A stretch of DNA of 64,000 nucleotides, from positions 1 to 64,000 of the forward strand of contig JBBRZN010000001.1 of assembly GCA_038236705.1 (NCBI GenBank), written 5' to 3'. Below the pieces are notes generated by a model. The model did not search any database and had not been told where the DNA came from. It saw only the letters and a program-made list of their open reading frames with translations. Of this stretch, positions 7,087 through 14,795 are shown in pieces. How positions within the stretch are numbered: the stretch's first letter is position 1; each line of letters starts with the position of its first letter. The position numbers were made by a program, and so were the translations under genes. This DNA is from AC-32 sp038236705. Lineage in GTDB: Bacteria > Actinomycetota > Thermoleophilia > Gaiellales > Gaiellaceae.

Positions 7087-7624
7087 CGCGCTCGAAGAGG
7101 GTCAGGCGCGCCGCGCCGTAGCGGCGGCTCTTGAGCTTGGGCAGCGGCAGGTCGGGCTCCTCGCTCGCCGCGGTCTCGACGAGCAGCAGCCCGCGGGGCT
7201 CGAGAATTTCGGGCAGGCACTGAATCAGCGCGTTTTGCAGGGAAGAAAACCTCCGGTAGGGCGGGTCGACCAGCACGAGATCGTACCGCCTGCCCGCGCG
7301 CGCGTCGGCGCGGAGGGCGGTGAGCGCGTCCTGGCAGAGAACCTTGGCGCCTTGCAAGTCGAGCTTGTCGAGGTTACGGCTGATCGTGCGGCAGGCGTCC
7401 CGGTCGGACTCGACGAAGGTCGCGTTCTCGGCGCCGCGGGAGAGCGCCTCGAGCCCCATTGCGCCGGAGCCGGCGAAGAGGTCTAGCACCTTCGCGCCCT
7501 CGGCTGCGCCGGCCCCGAGCAGGTTGAACGCGGCCTCCCGAACGCGGTCGCCGGTCGGTCGGGTCTCGGTGCCTTTGGGCGCGAAGATGCGAGAGCCCTT
7601 CCGCGACCCGGCGATGATCCGCAT
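7079..7624 (-). CDS. rsmD: 16S rRNA (guanine966-N2)-methyltransferase
   Basis: RsmD methylates G966 of 16S rRNA using S-adenosylmethionine. The protein has 181 residues, starts MRIIAGSRKGSRIF as is typical, has the SAM-binding LDLFAGSGAMGLEALSRGA and the catalytic DLVLVDPPY (N/D-PPY). The first 13 codons and upstream region exist as a second, diverged copy at 7791-7844. Confidence 0.95.
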   Translation of the reverse strand: MRIIAGSRKGSRIFAPKGTETRPTGDRVREAAFNLLGAGAAEGAKVLDLFAGSGAMGLEALSRGAENATFVESDRDACRTISRNLDKLDLQGAKVLCQDALTALRADARAGRRYDLVLVDPPYRRFSSLQNALIQCLPEILEPRGLLLVETAASEEPDLPLPKLKSRRYGAARLTLFERDE

Positions 7625-7844
7625 GGTCAGGAGCCTAGGCCGTTCGGGCCGCGACCGGGGTCAGACCCCAGCCGTGGCCTAAAGGGACGGTTTGCGGCCC
7701 GAAACACCTGCACGCGCCGAAGTGTTGCATGCTGACTCCTTGCAAAAGAGCCGGGTCGAGGGACATGTCCCGGGGTCAGACCCGGGACATGATGCGGGAG
7801 CCTCTCCGGGAGCCGGCGATGGATCCGTACGGCGCGAGGCTAGG
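7586..7844 (-). repeat. Palindromic insertion D1 flanked by 54-bp copies of the HEAT-rsmD junction
   Basis: Segments 7586-7639 and 7791-7844 are direct repeats of 54 bp, roughly 80% identical. Each runs from CCTAG through the rsmD start region to codon 13 (minus strand). The copy at 7791-7844 contains the true stop codon of the HEAT gene, and the copy at 7586-7639 contains the true rsmD start. Between them lie the palindromes GGGGTCAGACCCC (7657-7669) and a longer hairpin at 7764-7791, arms CATGTCCCGGG and CCCGGGACATG. Coding differences in the extra rsmD copy are synonymous or K/R, apart from one inserted base. Confidence 0.8.
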
Positions 7845-8382
7845 CAGACTCGGGCAGCGGCGGGTCTTCTTCGCCGTCGAGGCACCGGAGGGCCCATTCG
7901 GCCTCCTGGCCGACGGTCCACCACCCCTCGACGCTCGCCTCGTCGTTCTTCAGCCGCTGGAGCTGCGGCCGCGACTCCTGCAGGTCCAGGACGCCGGCCG
8001 CGAACACCCCCCAAAAGCGCACCTCGGGCTCGGGATCGCGGAGGCACGACACGATCGCCGTCCGGATGTCCACGAGCACCCGCTGATACTGGAGGAGATG
8101 CCCGAGCGCCTCCGCAGCGTGGGCGCGCACGACGGGGCTCTCGTCGGTGTCCGCGAGCCGCCGCGCGAGGCTGTCCGAGACGTCGGTTTCGCCGCTGAAC
8201 CCGAGGACGTACGCCGCGGCCGCGCGACCCTGGTCGTGACCGCGGCTCTCGAGCAGGCGCTCGACGCGACGCAGCGTCGGTGGATCGTGGACCTGGGAGA
8301 GGGCCGTCGCGGCCCTCCAGCGCTTGGCGTCGTCGCGGGCCTTCAGCGCCCGGACGAGCCGCCGCCGCCCGAGCGAGCTCAC
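7840..8382 (-). CDS. HEAT-repeat protein
   Basis: The 180-residue protein is built from helical pairs of 30-35 residues, for example DDAKRWRAATALSQV, RAAAAYVLGFSGETD, VVRAHAAEALGHLLQ and EVRFWGVFAAGVLD, the pattern of HEAT or PBS-lyase-type repeats. Such proteins are usually protein-binding scaffolds. The start is a GTG overlapping the recG stop as GTGA, so it is co-translated with recG. I cannot name a partner. Confidence 0.75.
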   Translation of the reverse strand: MSSLGRRRLVRALKARDDAKRWRAATALSQVHDPPTLRRVERLLESRGHDQGRAAAAYVLGFSGETDVSDSLARRLADTDESPVVRAHAAEALGHLLQYQRVLVDIRTAIVSCLRDPEPEVRFWGVFAAGVLDLQESRPQLQRLKNDEASVEGWWTVGQEAEWALRCLDGEEDPPLPESA

Positions 8383-10535
8383 GCCGCCACCTCCTTCCGC
8401 AGGAAGAGCGCATCGACCTCGTCTGCCAAGGGGCCTTCGTAGGCGACGAGCCCTTCCGCCGCAGCGCGCGCTCGCTCGAGGAGCGGCCGGTCGGCTCGTA
8501 GCCTCGTGAACCGGAACTCGGAGAGGCCCGCCTGCCTCGTTCCAATGAGCTGGCCCTCCCCGCGCAGCTCGAGGTCTTTCTCCGCCAGCTCGAAGCCGTC
8601 CGTCGAGTCGACCAGGGCCTGCAGCCGCCCCTGGGCGTTGTCGGTCAGCTCCTCGCGCTGCCGCGAGATGAGCAGGCAGTAGGACTGCTCGGCGCCCCTC
8701 CCCACGCGCCCGCGGAGCTGGTGCAGCTGCGCGAGCCCGAAGCGGTCTGCCTCCTGGACGATCATGATCGTCGCGTTCGGGACGTCCACGCCGACCTCGA
8801 TCACCGTCGTCGCGACCAGGACGTCGAGCTCGCCCGCCTTGAAGCGACCCATCAGCTCGCGGCGGTCGGCCGGCCTCAGGCGCCCGTGCAGCAGGCCGAC
8901 GCGGTAGCCCTTCAGCTCCGCGCGTTGGAGCCGTTCGGCCTCACCTTCTGCCGCCCGTGCCTGCGAGGTCTCCGACTCCTCGATCAGGGGACAGACCACG
9001 TACGCCTGCCGCCCCGCGTCGAGGTGCTTGCGCAGCCGCGTGTAGGCCTCCGAGCTTCGCTCCGCCGTCACCCAGGAGGTGACGATCGGCTTCCGGCTCG
9101 CGGGCGGCTTCGCGATCTCCGTCACGTGCAGGTCGCCGTAGACGGTCAGCGCGAGGGTGCGCGGAATCGGGGTCGCAGTCATGTGCAGCACGTGCGGCGT
9201 GCGCCCCTCGACCAGGGCGCGCCGCTGCTCCACGCCCGAGGCACCGCATGCGGTGCCGTCTGAGAGCCTCGGGGGCTTAGCCCCCGAGGCGTTTACCCCG
9301 GCTGGTGACACACCTGAGGTCAGAGCCTGTCGCTGCTCAACGCCGAAGCGGTGCTGCTCGTCCACGACGGCGACTGCCAGGCCTTCGAGGACGACTCCTT
9401 CTTGGATCAGCGCGTGCGTCCCGACCACGATCTGCGCTCCCTCGACCTCCGACTTGACCGAGCCCGTGAGCAGGGCCACGCTCACGCCGAGCTGCGTGCA
9501 AAGAGGCTCAACCGTAAGAAAGTGCTGCTCGGCGAGGGTTTCCGTCGGTGCCATGAGCGCGCCGCGCTGCCCCGCCTCCACCGCCCGCAGCAGCGCGTAG
9601 AGCGCGACCACCGTCTTGCCGGAGCCGACGTCGCCCTGCAGGAGGCGCTGCATCGGAGCCGCCTGCGCGAGGTCGCCGTCGATCTCCCCGATCGCCCGGT
9701 CCTGGTCCGGCGTCAGGGTGAACGGCAGCAGCCCCTTGTAGCGGCGCACCAGCTCGCCGGGCTCCCCCAGGGCCGGTGCCACGGCAGCCTCGCGCCCCGC
9801 GCGCGCCTTCGCCAGCCCCACTTGGAGCACGAGCAGCTCGTCGAATGCGAGCCGCCGCCGGCCCTCCTCCCCCTCCGCCTCGGAGCGCGGCCGGTGCAAC
9901 GCGACGAGCGCGTCCGCCCGCAGCGGCAGCCGCTCACTCACCTTCAAAGGCGCCGGCAGCGCATCGGGAAGGTCGCGCGCATGCGGCAGCGCCCGCTCCA
10001 CGAGCGCCCGCAGGCGCTTGGGCGGCACCTCCTCGCTGGCGGGGTAGACCGGCGCGAAGTCGGCGGTCGCCGAGACACCGTTGAGGTCGTACGAGCGGAC
10101 GGCGAACTCGTTCCGCTTGAGCTGGCCGCGGAGCCGCACGCGCGTGCCGGGCTGGAGCTTCTCCGCGAGCCAGGCCTGGTTGAACCAGACCGCGGTGATC
10201 TCGTCGCTCCCGTCGGCGACGCGAGCCTGCACGATCGCCAGGCGCCGCGAAGGCCGCCGCACGGAGATGCGCACGACCTCACCGGCGATCGCCGCCTCCT
10301 CGCCGGCCAGGAGGTCTGCGATCGGCCGCTCGGGCACGGCCTGCTCGTAGCGGTGCGGCCGGTGCTCGAGCAGGTCGCGGAGCCTGCGCAGCCCGAGCTT
10401 CGCCAGCTTCTGCTCGAGCGCAGAGCCGACGCCGGAAAGCGAGGCTACCGGCCGCTCGGCGTTCTCGGGTCGTGGAGTCCCCGGCAGCCTGGGCCAGCTC
10501 TTGGGCGCATCCTCTCCGGCAAAGCCTTTGAGCAC
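8379..10535 (-). CDS. recG: ATP-dependent DNA helicase RecG with an in-frame insertion
   Basis: RecG remodels stalled replication forks and Holliday junctions. The 718-residue protein has an N-terminal wedge (OB) domain, Walker A GDVGSGKT near residue 300, the DEQH box near 391, TATPIPRTLAL, and the C-terminal helicase half with RGRVGRG. After DEQHRFGVEQRQAL there are 28 foreign residues (about 406-433) encoded by a two-hairpin element, then GVEQRRAL resumes the family sequence. The insertion is in frame and no stop arises, so the protein may still work. It is co-translated with the HEAT gene. Confidence 0.93.
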   Translation of the reverse strand: MLKGFAGEDAPKSWPRLPGTPRPENAERPVASLSGVGSALEQKLAKLGLRRLRDLLEHRPHRYEQAVPERPIADLLAGEEAAIAGEVVRISVRRPSRRLAIVQARVADGSDEITAVWFNQAWLAEKLQPGTRVRLRGQLKRNEFAVRSYDLNGVSATADFAPVYPASEEVPPKRLRALVERALPHARDLPDALPAPLKVSERLPLRADALVALHRPRSEAEGEEGRRRLAFDELLVLQVGLAKARAGREAAVAPALGEPGELVRRYKGLLPFTLTPDQDRAIGEIDGDLAQAAPMQRLLQGDVGSGKTVVALYALLRAVEAGQRGALMAPTETLAEQHFLTVEPLCTQLGVSVALLTGSVKSEVEGAQIVVGTHALIQEGVVLEGLAVAVVDEQHRFGVEQRQALTSGVSPAGVNASGAKPPRLSDGTACGASGVEQRRALVEGRTPHVLHMTATPIPRTLALTVYGDLHVTEIAKPPASRKPIVTSWVTAERSSEAYTRLRKHLDAGRQAYVVCPLIEESETSQARAAEGEAERLQRAELKGYRVGLLHGRLRPADRRELMGRFKAGELDVLVATTVIEVGVDVPNATIMIVQEADRFGLAQLHQLRGRVGRGAEQSYCLLISRQREELTDNAQGRLQALVDSTDGFELAEKDLELRGEGQLIGTRQAGLSEFRFTRLRADRPLLERARAAAEGLVAYEGPLADEVDALFLRKEVAA
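9213..9344 (-). repeat. Two-hairpin element inside recG with flanking direct repeats
   Basis: Direct repeats at 9321-9344 and 9213-9236 (19 of 24 bases identical) encode GVEQRQAL and GVEQRRAL, 36 codons apart. Between them are a perfect hairpin at 9266-9290 with arms GCCTCGGGGGC and GCCCCCGAGGC, and a perfect palindrome GGCACCGCATGCGGTGCC at 9240-9257. Order and orientation match the A and B elements. Confidence 0.85.
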
Positions 10536-10560
10536 CTCGCCAGTCTAGGAACCGTTGCGG

Positions 10561-11424
10561 CTATTCGACGTCGTCGAACCAGAAGAAGCCGACCGTCCCC
10601 GGGCCCGCGTGGGCGCCGACTACCGGGCCGAGGGTCGTGACCAGCTCGAGCTGCGCCGCGGGCCGAGTACGGCGCACGAGCTCCCTGAGCGCCCCCGCGC
10701 GCTCCGAGGCCCCCGCGTGCGCGATCCCGACACGCAGGCTCGACACGTCGCGCGTCGAGCTCGTGAACGCCGACTCGAACTCGAGGAAGGCCTTCCTGTT
10801 ACCGCGCACCCGCTTGACCGGGATGACCTCGCCGTCCGTGATCGTCAGGATCGGCTTGATGTTCAGCAGCTCGCCCGCCCAGGCGCGCGCCCGGCCGATG
10901 CGCCCGCCACGCGCCAGATACTCGAGCGTCTCGACGGTGAAGAGCAGGCGCGCCTCTCGCCGGTAGCGCTCGACCAGCTCGTCCACCTCGTCGTCGCTCG
11001 TGCCATGCTCGAGCCGGCGCTGGATCGCGAGCCCGAGCATCGCGCTGGCTGCAGAGGCGCTCTGCGAGTCCAGCGTGCGAACGCGTTCGTCGCCGATCAG
11101 CCGCGCCGCCGCCCGGGCGCTCTCGATCGTCCCCGACAGCTTCCCGGCGATGTGCAATGACAGGATCCGCTCGTAACCTGCGAGCTCCTCGTAGACGCCG
11201 AGGAAGTCACCCGGAGTCGGCTGCGAAGTCGAGGGCGTCGCCGTCGCGGTGGGCAGGCGCGCGTAGAACGCCTCCGGGTCGAGCTCGACGTAGTCCTTGT
11301 AGCTCTCGTCGCCGAAGCGCACGTAGAGCGGCACGACGCGCCAGTTCGGAAAGCGCTGCGGCGCCTCGGGGAAGTCGGCGGTCGAGTCGACGACGATCGC
11401 CGTGTTCTGCGCGGTCAGCTCCAT
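10561..11424 (-). CDS. fakB: DegV/FakB fatty acid-binding protein
   Basis: DegV-family proteins bind a free fatty acid and present it to the kinase FakA for phosphorylation. The 287-residue protein shows IVVDSTADFP at the start, the SQPTPGDF region, SLHIAGKLSGTIESA around the acyl pocket and LEYLARGGRIGRA. Its ATG overlaps the stop of the response regulator gene by one base (TGATG), and fakA lies just beyond, which supports the pairing. Confidence 0.9.
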   Translation of the reverse strand: MELTAQNTAIVVDSTADFPEAPQRFPNWRVVPLYVRFGDESYKDYVELDPEAFYARLPTATATPSTSQPTPGDFLGVYEELAGYERILSLHIAGKLSGTIESARAAARLIGDERVRTLDSQSASAASAMLGLAIQRRLEHGTSDDEVDELVERYRREARLLFTVETLEYLARGGRIGRARAWAGELLNIKPILTITDGEVIPVKRVRGNRKAFLEFESAFTSSTRDVSSLRVGIAHAGASERAGALRELVRRTRPAAQLELVTTLGPVVGAHAGPGTVGFFWFDDVE

Positions 11425-11804
11425 CAGACGGCCGCGCCCGCCGCATCCCGGATCGCAGCGACGATCGCGTCGAGGCCTTCGTCCTTGCGCAGGCACGCGA
11501 CCGCGCCGGCCTCGGTCAACGCGTCCCGCTCACGGAGATTTGCGGAGGCCGTGAGGCAGACCACCGCCGTCTCGGGGCAGGCCTCCAGAACGGCCCGCGT
11601 GGCCTGCACGCCGTCCAGGCCTGGGAGCCGATAGTCCATCAGCACCACGTCGGGGTTCAGCTCGGCGGCGACCGCCGCGGCGTCGGTGCCGTCGGGGACC
11701 GAGGCGACCACGTCCATGTCGGAGCGCAGCCCGAGGAGCAACTCGAGCGCTTCGCGGAAGACCTCGTTGTCCTCGACCAGGACGACCCGGATCGGCTCGT
11801 TCAC
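11424..11804 (-). CDS. Receiver-only response regulator
   Basis: This is a 126-residue CheY-like receiver domain without an output domain. IRVVLVEDNEVF has the acidic pair, VVLMDYRLPGLDG the phosphorylated Asp near residue 55, VVCLTAS the conserved Thr, and ACLRKDEG the Lys. The start is a GTG shortly after fakA. It lies between fakA and fakB in one transcript and overlaps fakB by one base. No histidine kinase is nearby. Confidence 0.88.
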   Translation of the reverse strand: MNEPIRVVLVEDNEVFREALELLLGLRSDMDVVASVPDGTDAAAVAAELNPDVVLMDYRLPGLDGVQATRAVLEACPETAVVCLTASANLRERDALTEAGAVACLRKDEGLDAIVAAIRDAAGAAV

Positions 11805-11811
11805 AACGCCA

Positions 11812-13398
11812 TCATTCCGCGGACAGTAGAAGCGGGTAGTGCGGCTGGCCGCCCACGTGCACGTCGAGCTCGAGCTCGGGGTGCTTCCCGGCAAGCTCGT
11901 CGAGGACGCCGTTCACGGGCGGCGAGCTCTCGCCGGTGAGGACCGTGAGCACGTCACGCGGCGCGGCAAGCAGCCGGTCGAGCAGCGAGCGCGTCACCTC
12001 GTCGAAGCCCGGGCCCGCCGCGACGGCCTTGCCGTCCAGCAACGCGAGGTAGTTGCCTGCGCGCACCGGGATCCCGTCCACGCTCGCGTCGCGCGAGGCG
12101 ACGGTCACCTCGCCGGTGGCCACCTGCCCGGCAGCCTCCCGCATCGCCGCGGCGTTCTCCTCGGCCGACCGCTCGCCGTGGAAGGCGACGAGTGCGGCCA
12201 GTCCGGCGGGAATCGACTCGGTCGGCACGACGTGGACGGGCTTGCCCGCGACCCGAGAGGCCTGCTCCGCGGCCATGACGACGTTCTTGTTGTTGGGCAG
12301 CAGCACGACCTCGTCGGCGGCGACCGCGTCCACCGCCTCGAGCAGGTCGGCAGTCGACGGGTTCATCGTCTGCCCGCCCTCGATCACCTTCTCGGCACCG
12401 AGGGCCTCGAACAGGCGGCGGTTTCCCTCGCCCGCGACCACGGCGACCACGCCGGCGCGCGAGGCTCCGCCGGGAAGCGCGGAGAGGAGCCGCTGTTCGC
12501 GCTGCTCGGTCTGGCGGTGCATGTCCGCGATCTCGACGCTTTCGATCGTCCCGACGCTCGTGCCGAGCGAGAGCGCCGCGCCGGGATCGTCCGTGTGGAC
12601 GTGAACCTTGAGCGCCTCGGGATCGCCGACGACGAGCAGCGAGTCGCCGAGCCGCTCGAGCTCGTCTTCGAGGGCCTGCGAATCGAGCCCGTCGCCTGCG
12701 ACCATGAAGGCGGTGCAGTAGCGATAGCGCGAAGGCTCCAGGTGCACGGCCGCGAGGGCCGGCTCCTCGCGCGCGGGCGGCTCGGCGAGCGGCTCGCCGG
12801 AGGCCATGGCGGCGAGCCCGCGAACGAGCTCGACGAGGCCCGCGGCGCCCGCGTCGACGACGCCGGCCTCGCGCAGGACGTCGAGCTGCTCGGGAGTTCG
12901 GGCCAACGCTTCCTCGCCGCGCTCGACGAGCTGCTTGAGCAGCTCCGCCGGCTCGACCTCCGCGCTTGCTCTCTCCTCCGCAGCGTCGGCGAGCGCGCGG
13001 ATCACCGTCAGCATCGTCCCCTCGACCGGCTTGCGCACGGCACGGTAGGCCTCGCCGCTCGCTCCGCGGAACGCGCGTGCGACGGCGGTCGAGTCGATCG
13101 TCTCCGCTGCGCCCAGCACCTCGGCGGCACCGCGAACGATCTGCGAGAGGATCACGCCCGAGTTGCCGCGGGCCGACATCAGCGCCGCCCGCGTGGCCTC
13201 TCGAGCCAGGGTCGGGCGGTCGGTCGCGGCGGTGGCCTCCAGGGTCTCGACGATGCCGCGCACCGTCAGCGCAAGGTTCGTGCCCGTGTCGCCGTCCGGG
13301 ACCGGGTAGACGTTGAGGTCGTCGATCCGCTGGCGGCTCAGCTCGAGCGAGGCGAGCGCGCTACGGGCAAGCTCGCGGGCGGTGTCGAGGTCCTTCAT
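11812..13398 (-). CDS. fakA: Fatty acid kinase FakA (DAK2/YloV family)
   Basis: FakA phosphorylates fatty acids bound to FakB, giving acyl-phosphate for phospholipid synthesis. The 528-residue protein has an N-terminal DhaL kinase domain with NVYPVPDGDTGTN (residues 29-41) and MSARGNSGVILSQ (near 74), a central domain with HVHTDDPG, and a C-terminal domain with LLPNNKNVVMAAEQA. The neighbouring fakB argues against a dihydroxyacetone kinase role. The start overlaps the preceding Asp23-family gene by ATGA. Confidence 0.93.
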   Translation of the reverse strand: MKDLDTARELARSALASLELSRQRIDDLNVYPVPDGDTGTNLALTVRGIVETLEATAATDRPTLAREATRAALMSARGNSGVILSQIVRGAAEVLGAAETIDSTAVARAFRGASGEAYRAVRKPVEGTMLTVIRALADAAEERASAEVEPAELLKQLVERGEEALARTPEQLDVLREAGVVDAGAAGLVELVRGLAAMASGEPLAEPPAREEPALAAVHLEPSRYRYCTAFMVAGDGLDSQALEDELERLGDSLLVVGDPEALKVHVHTDDPGAALSLGTSVGTIESVEIADMHRQTEQREQRLLSALPGGASRAGVVAVVAGEGNRRLFEALGAEKVIEGGQTMNPSTADLLEAVDAVAADEVVLLPNNKNVVMAAEQASRVAGKPVHVVPTESIPAGLAALVAFHGERSAEENAAAMREAAGQVATGEVTVASRDASVDGIPVRAGNYLALLDGKAVAAGPGFDEVTRSLLDRLLAAPRDVLTVLTGESSPPVNGVLDELAGKHPELELDVHVGGQPHYPLLLSAE

Positions 13399-13769
13399 GC
13401 GGATCGCTTCACATCCTGGATGTGCACGTCCACCGAGGCAACCGCGAGGCCGGTCAGGCGCTCGACCTCGTAGGCGACCTGCGAACGAACGGTCGCGGCC
13501 ACCTCGGCCAGGTTGAGCCCGTAGGCCACGACCACGTAGAGCTCGAGCGCGACCGCGCCGCCGAGGTTGCGGACGACGATCCCGCGTAGGGCTTTCCCCT
13601 TCGGCAGCAGTCGAGTGACCCGGTCACGTGCCGCGCCTGGTGCGCGCAGCGACATGCCGACCACGCCGTAGCACTCGGCCGCGGTCCGTCCCACGATCTG
13701 CGCGATCGCCTCGGGCGCGATCGTTATCCGCCCGAGCTCGGACGGGAGGCTCAGGGCGCTTTCCTCCAC
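13395..13769 (-). CDS. Asp23/YloU-family protein
   Basis: The 124-residue protein shows the family pattern GRITIAPEAIAQIVGRTAAECYGVVGM, then GIVVRNLGGAVALELYVVVAYG and repeated small-residue strands. Asp23-family proteins are alkaline-shock or envelope-stress related. Pairing with the YloV/FakA gene is common in Gram-positive bacteria, and the two overlap by four bases here. The start is a GTG. Confidence 0.88.
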   Translation of the reverse strand: MEESALSLPSELGRITIAPEAIAQIVGRTAAECYGVVGMSLRAPGAARDRVTRLLPKGKALRGIVVRNLGGAVALELYVVVAYGLNLAEVAATVRSQVAYEVERLTGLAVASVDVHIQDVKRSA

Positions 13770-13825
13770 GCCCTGTTAGACGCCCACGCTGCCGTTGCCG
13801 GTTGCGAGAGTGCCGAGAGCCGAGC

Positions 13826-14017
13826 TCAGACGGCCTTTTGGACCTTGCCGCCCTTGATGCAGCGCGTGCAGACGTACGCCCGCGTCGCCTTCCCCTCGAG
13901 AAAGACGCGAACGCGTTGCAGGTTCGGGTTGAAGCGCCGCTTCGTGGCCACCATGGAATGACTCCGATTGTGGCCGAACGAGGGCTTCTTCCCACAGATT
14001 GCGCAGACCTTGGACAC
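13826..14017 (-). CDS. rpmB: Ribosomal protein L28
   Basis: The 63-residue protein starts (V)SKVCAICGKKPSFGHNRSHS, the typical L28 opening. CAIC and CTRC form a zinc ribbon. The start is a GTG. It often adjoins the yloU-fakA genes in Gram-positive bacteria, as it does here. Confidence 0.96.
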   Translation of the reverse strand: MSKVCAICGKKPSFGHNRSHSMVATKRRFNPNLQRVRVFLEGKATRAYVCTRCIKGGKVQKAV

Positions 14018-14033
14018 GGCGGCGGAGTCTAGC

Positions 14034-14099
14034 TCAAGGCGATCGCTTGACGACGCCGACCATTGGAGGCCGTGCCGGCTTTGCCGGTGCGGCCGTTTA
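14034..14099 (-). repeat. Two-hairpin element B1 (ribH-rpmB junction)
   Basis: In the transcribed direction it reads TAAACGGCC, a hairpin of GCACCGGC/GCCGGCACGGCC type around AAA, the spacer TCCAATGGTC, and a decayed second hairpin GGCGTCG...CGATCGCC ending CTTGA. Its first bases supply the TAA stop codon of ribH. Confidence 0.78.
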
Positions 14100-14795
14100 C
14101 GCCGGAGCGGCGCCTGCGGCCGCCCGGAGCTGGGAGAACACGTCAGCCATCTCGAGGGCCGTGCGCGCGGCTTCGGCGCCCTTGTCGAGCCGCTCGCGCG
14201 CCTGCTGCTCGGTGTCGGTGGTCAGCACGCCAAACGCAACCGGCACGCCTGTTTCCAGGCCCGCGAGCTGGAGCCCGCTGGCGGCTTCGCTCGCGACGAA
14301 CTCGAAGTGCGGCGTCTCACCCCGGACGACGGCGCCGAGGGCGACGATGCAGGAGTAGCGGCGCGTCTTGGCCAGCGCCATCGCCGCGAGGGGCAGCTCG
14401 AAGGCGCCCGGGACCGGGATCACGGTCACCGCCTCCCGGCCGACTCCTGACCGCTCGAGCTCGTCCAGCGCCCGCGTCAGCAGCTGGCTCGTCAGCTCGC
14501 CGTTGAAGCGGGCGACGACAATGCCGACGGCCCTGCTCGAGCCGCTCGGCTTCCCCTCGATGACGCCGTAGCCGTCGGGGATCCGCAGCTCGCCGGAGGC
14601 GTGCTCGGGTGAGCGCAGCCGTGGAAGCTCGTCCTCCTCGGCCGGCACGTCCTCGGGCGACACCTGCTCGGCCGGCTCGGGCTCGGGCTCCGCCTCGTTC
14701 TCGGGCTCGGGCTCGACCTCCGTGACGTCCTCTCGGCGCTCCTCGTCGGGATCGGGGCCGAGGCGGAGCCGTGGCTGGTCGAGGCCGTCGCTCAC
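14097..14795 (-). CDS. ribH: Lumazine synthase with acidic N-terminal extension
   Basis: RibH condenses the dihydroxybutanone phosphate and the pyrimidine to lumazine, the next-to-last riboflavin step. The catalytic domain begins near residue 85 (AVGIVVARFNGELT) and shows PGAFELPLA, CIVALGAVVRGETPHFEF and GVLTTDTEQQA. Total length is 232 residues, against about 155 usually. The extra N-terminal part is rich in Glu and Pro and contains EPEPENEAEPEPEPAEQ. The GTG start overlaps the ribBA stop. The stop comes from element B1. Confidence 0.93.
   Translation of the reverse strand: MSDGLDQPRLRLGPDPDEERREDVTEVEPEPENEAEPEPEPAEQVSPEDVPAEEDELPRLRSPEHASGELRIPDGYGVIEGKPSGSSRAVGIVVARFNGELTSQLLTRALDELERSGVGREAVTVIPVPGAFELPLAAMALAKTRRYSCIVALGAVVRGETPHFEFVASEAASGLQLAGLETGVPVAFGVLTTDTEQQARERLDKGAEAARTALEMADVFSQLRAAAGAAPA

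Noticed and set aside
9237..9320. Intein or intron inside recG
   Set aside because: Only 28 codons, no splicing motifs, and it carries the same hairpins as intergenic elements.
11812..13398. Dihydroxyacetone kinase
   Set aside because: Domain order is YloV/FakA and the DegV-family partner is adjacent.
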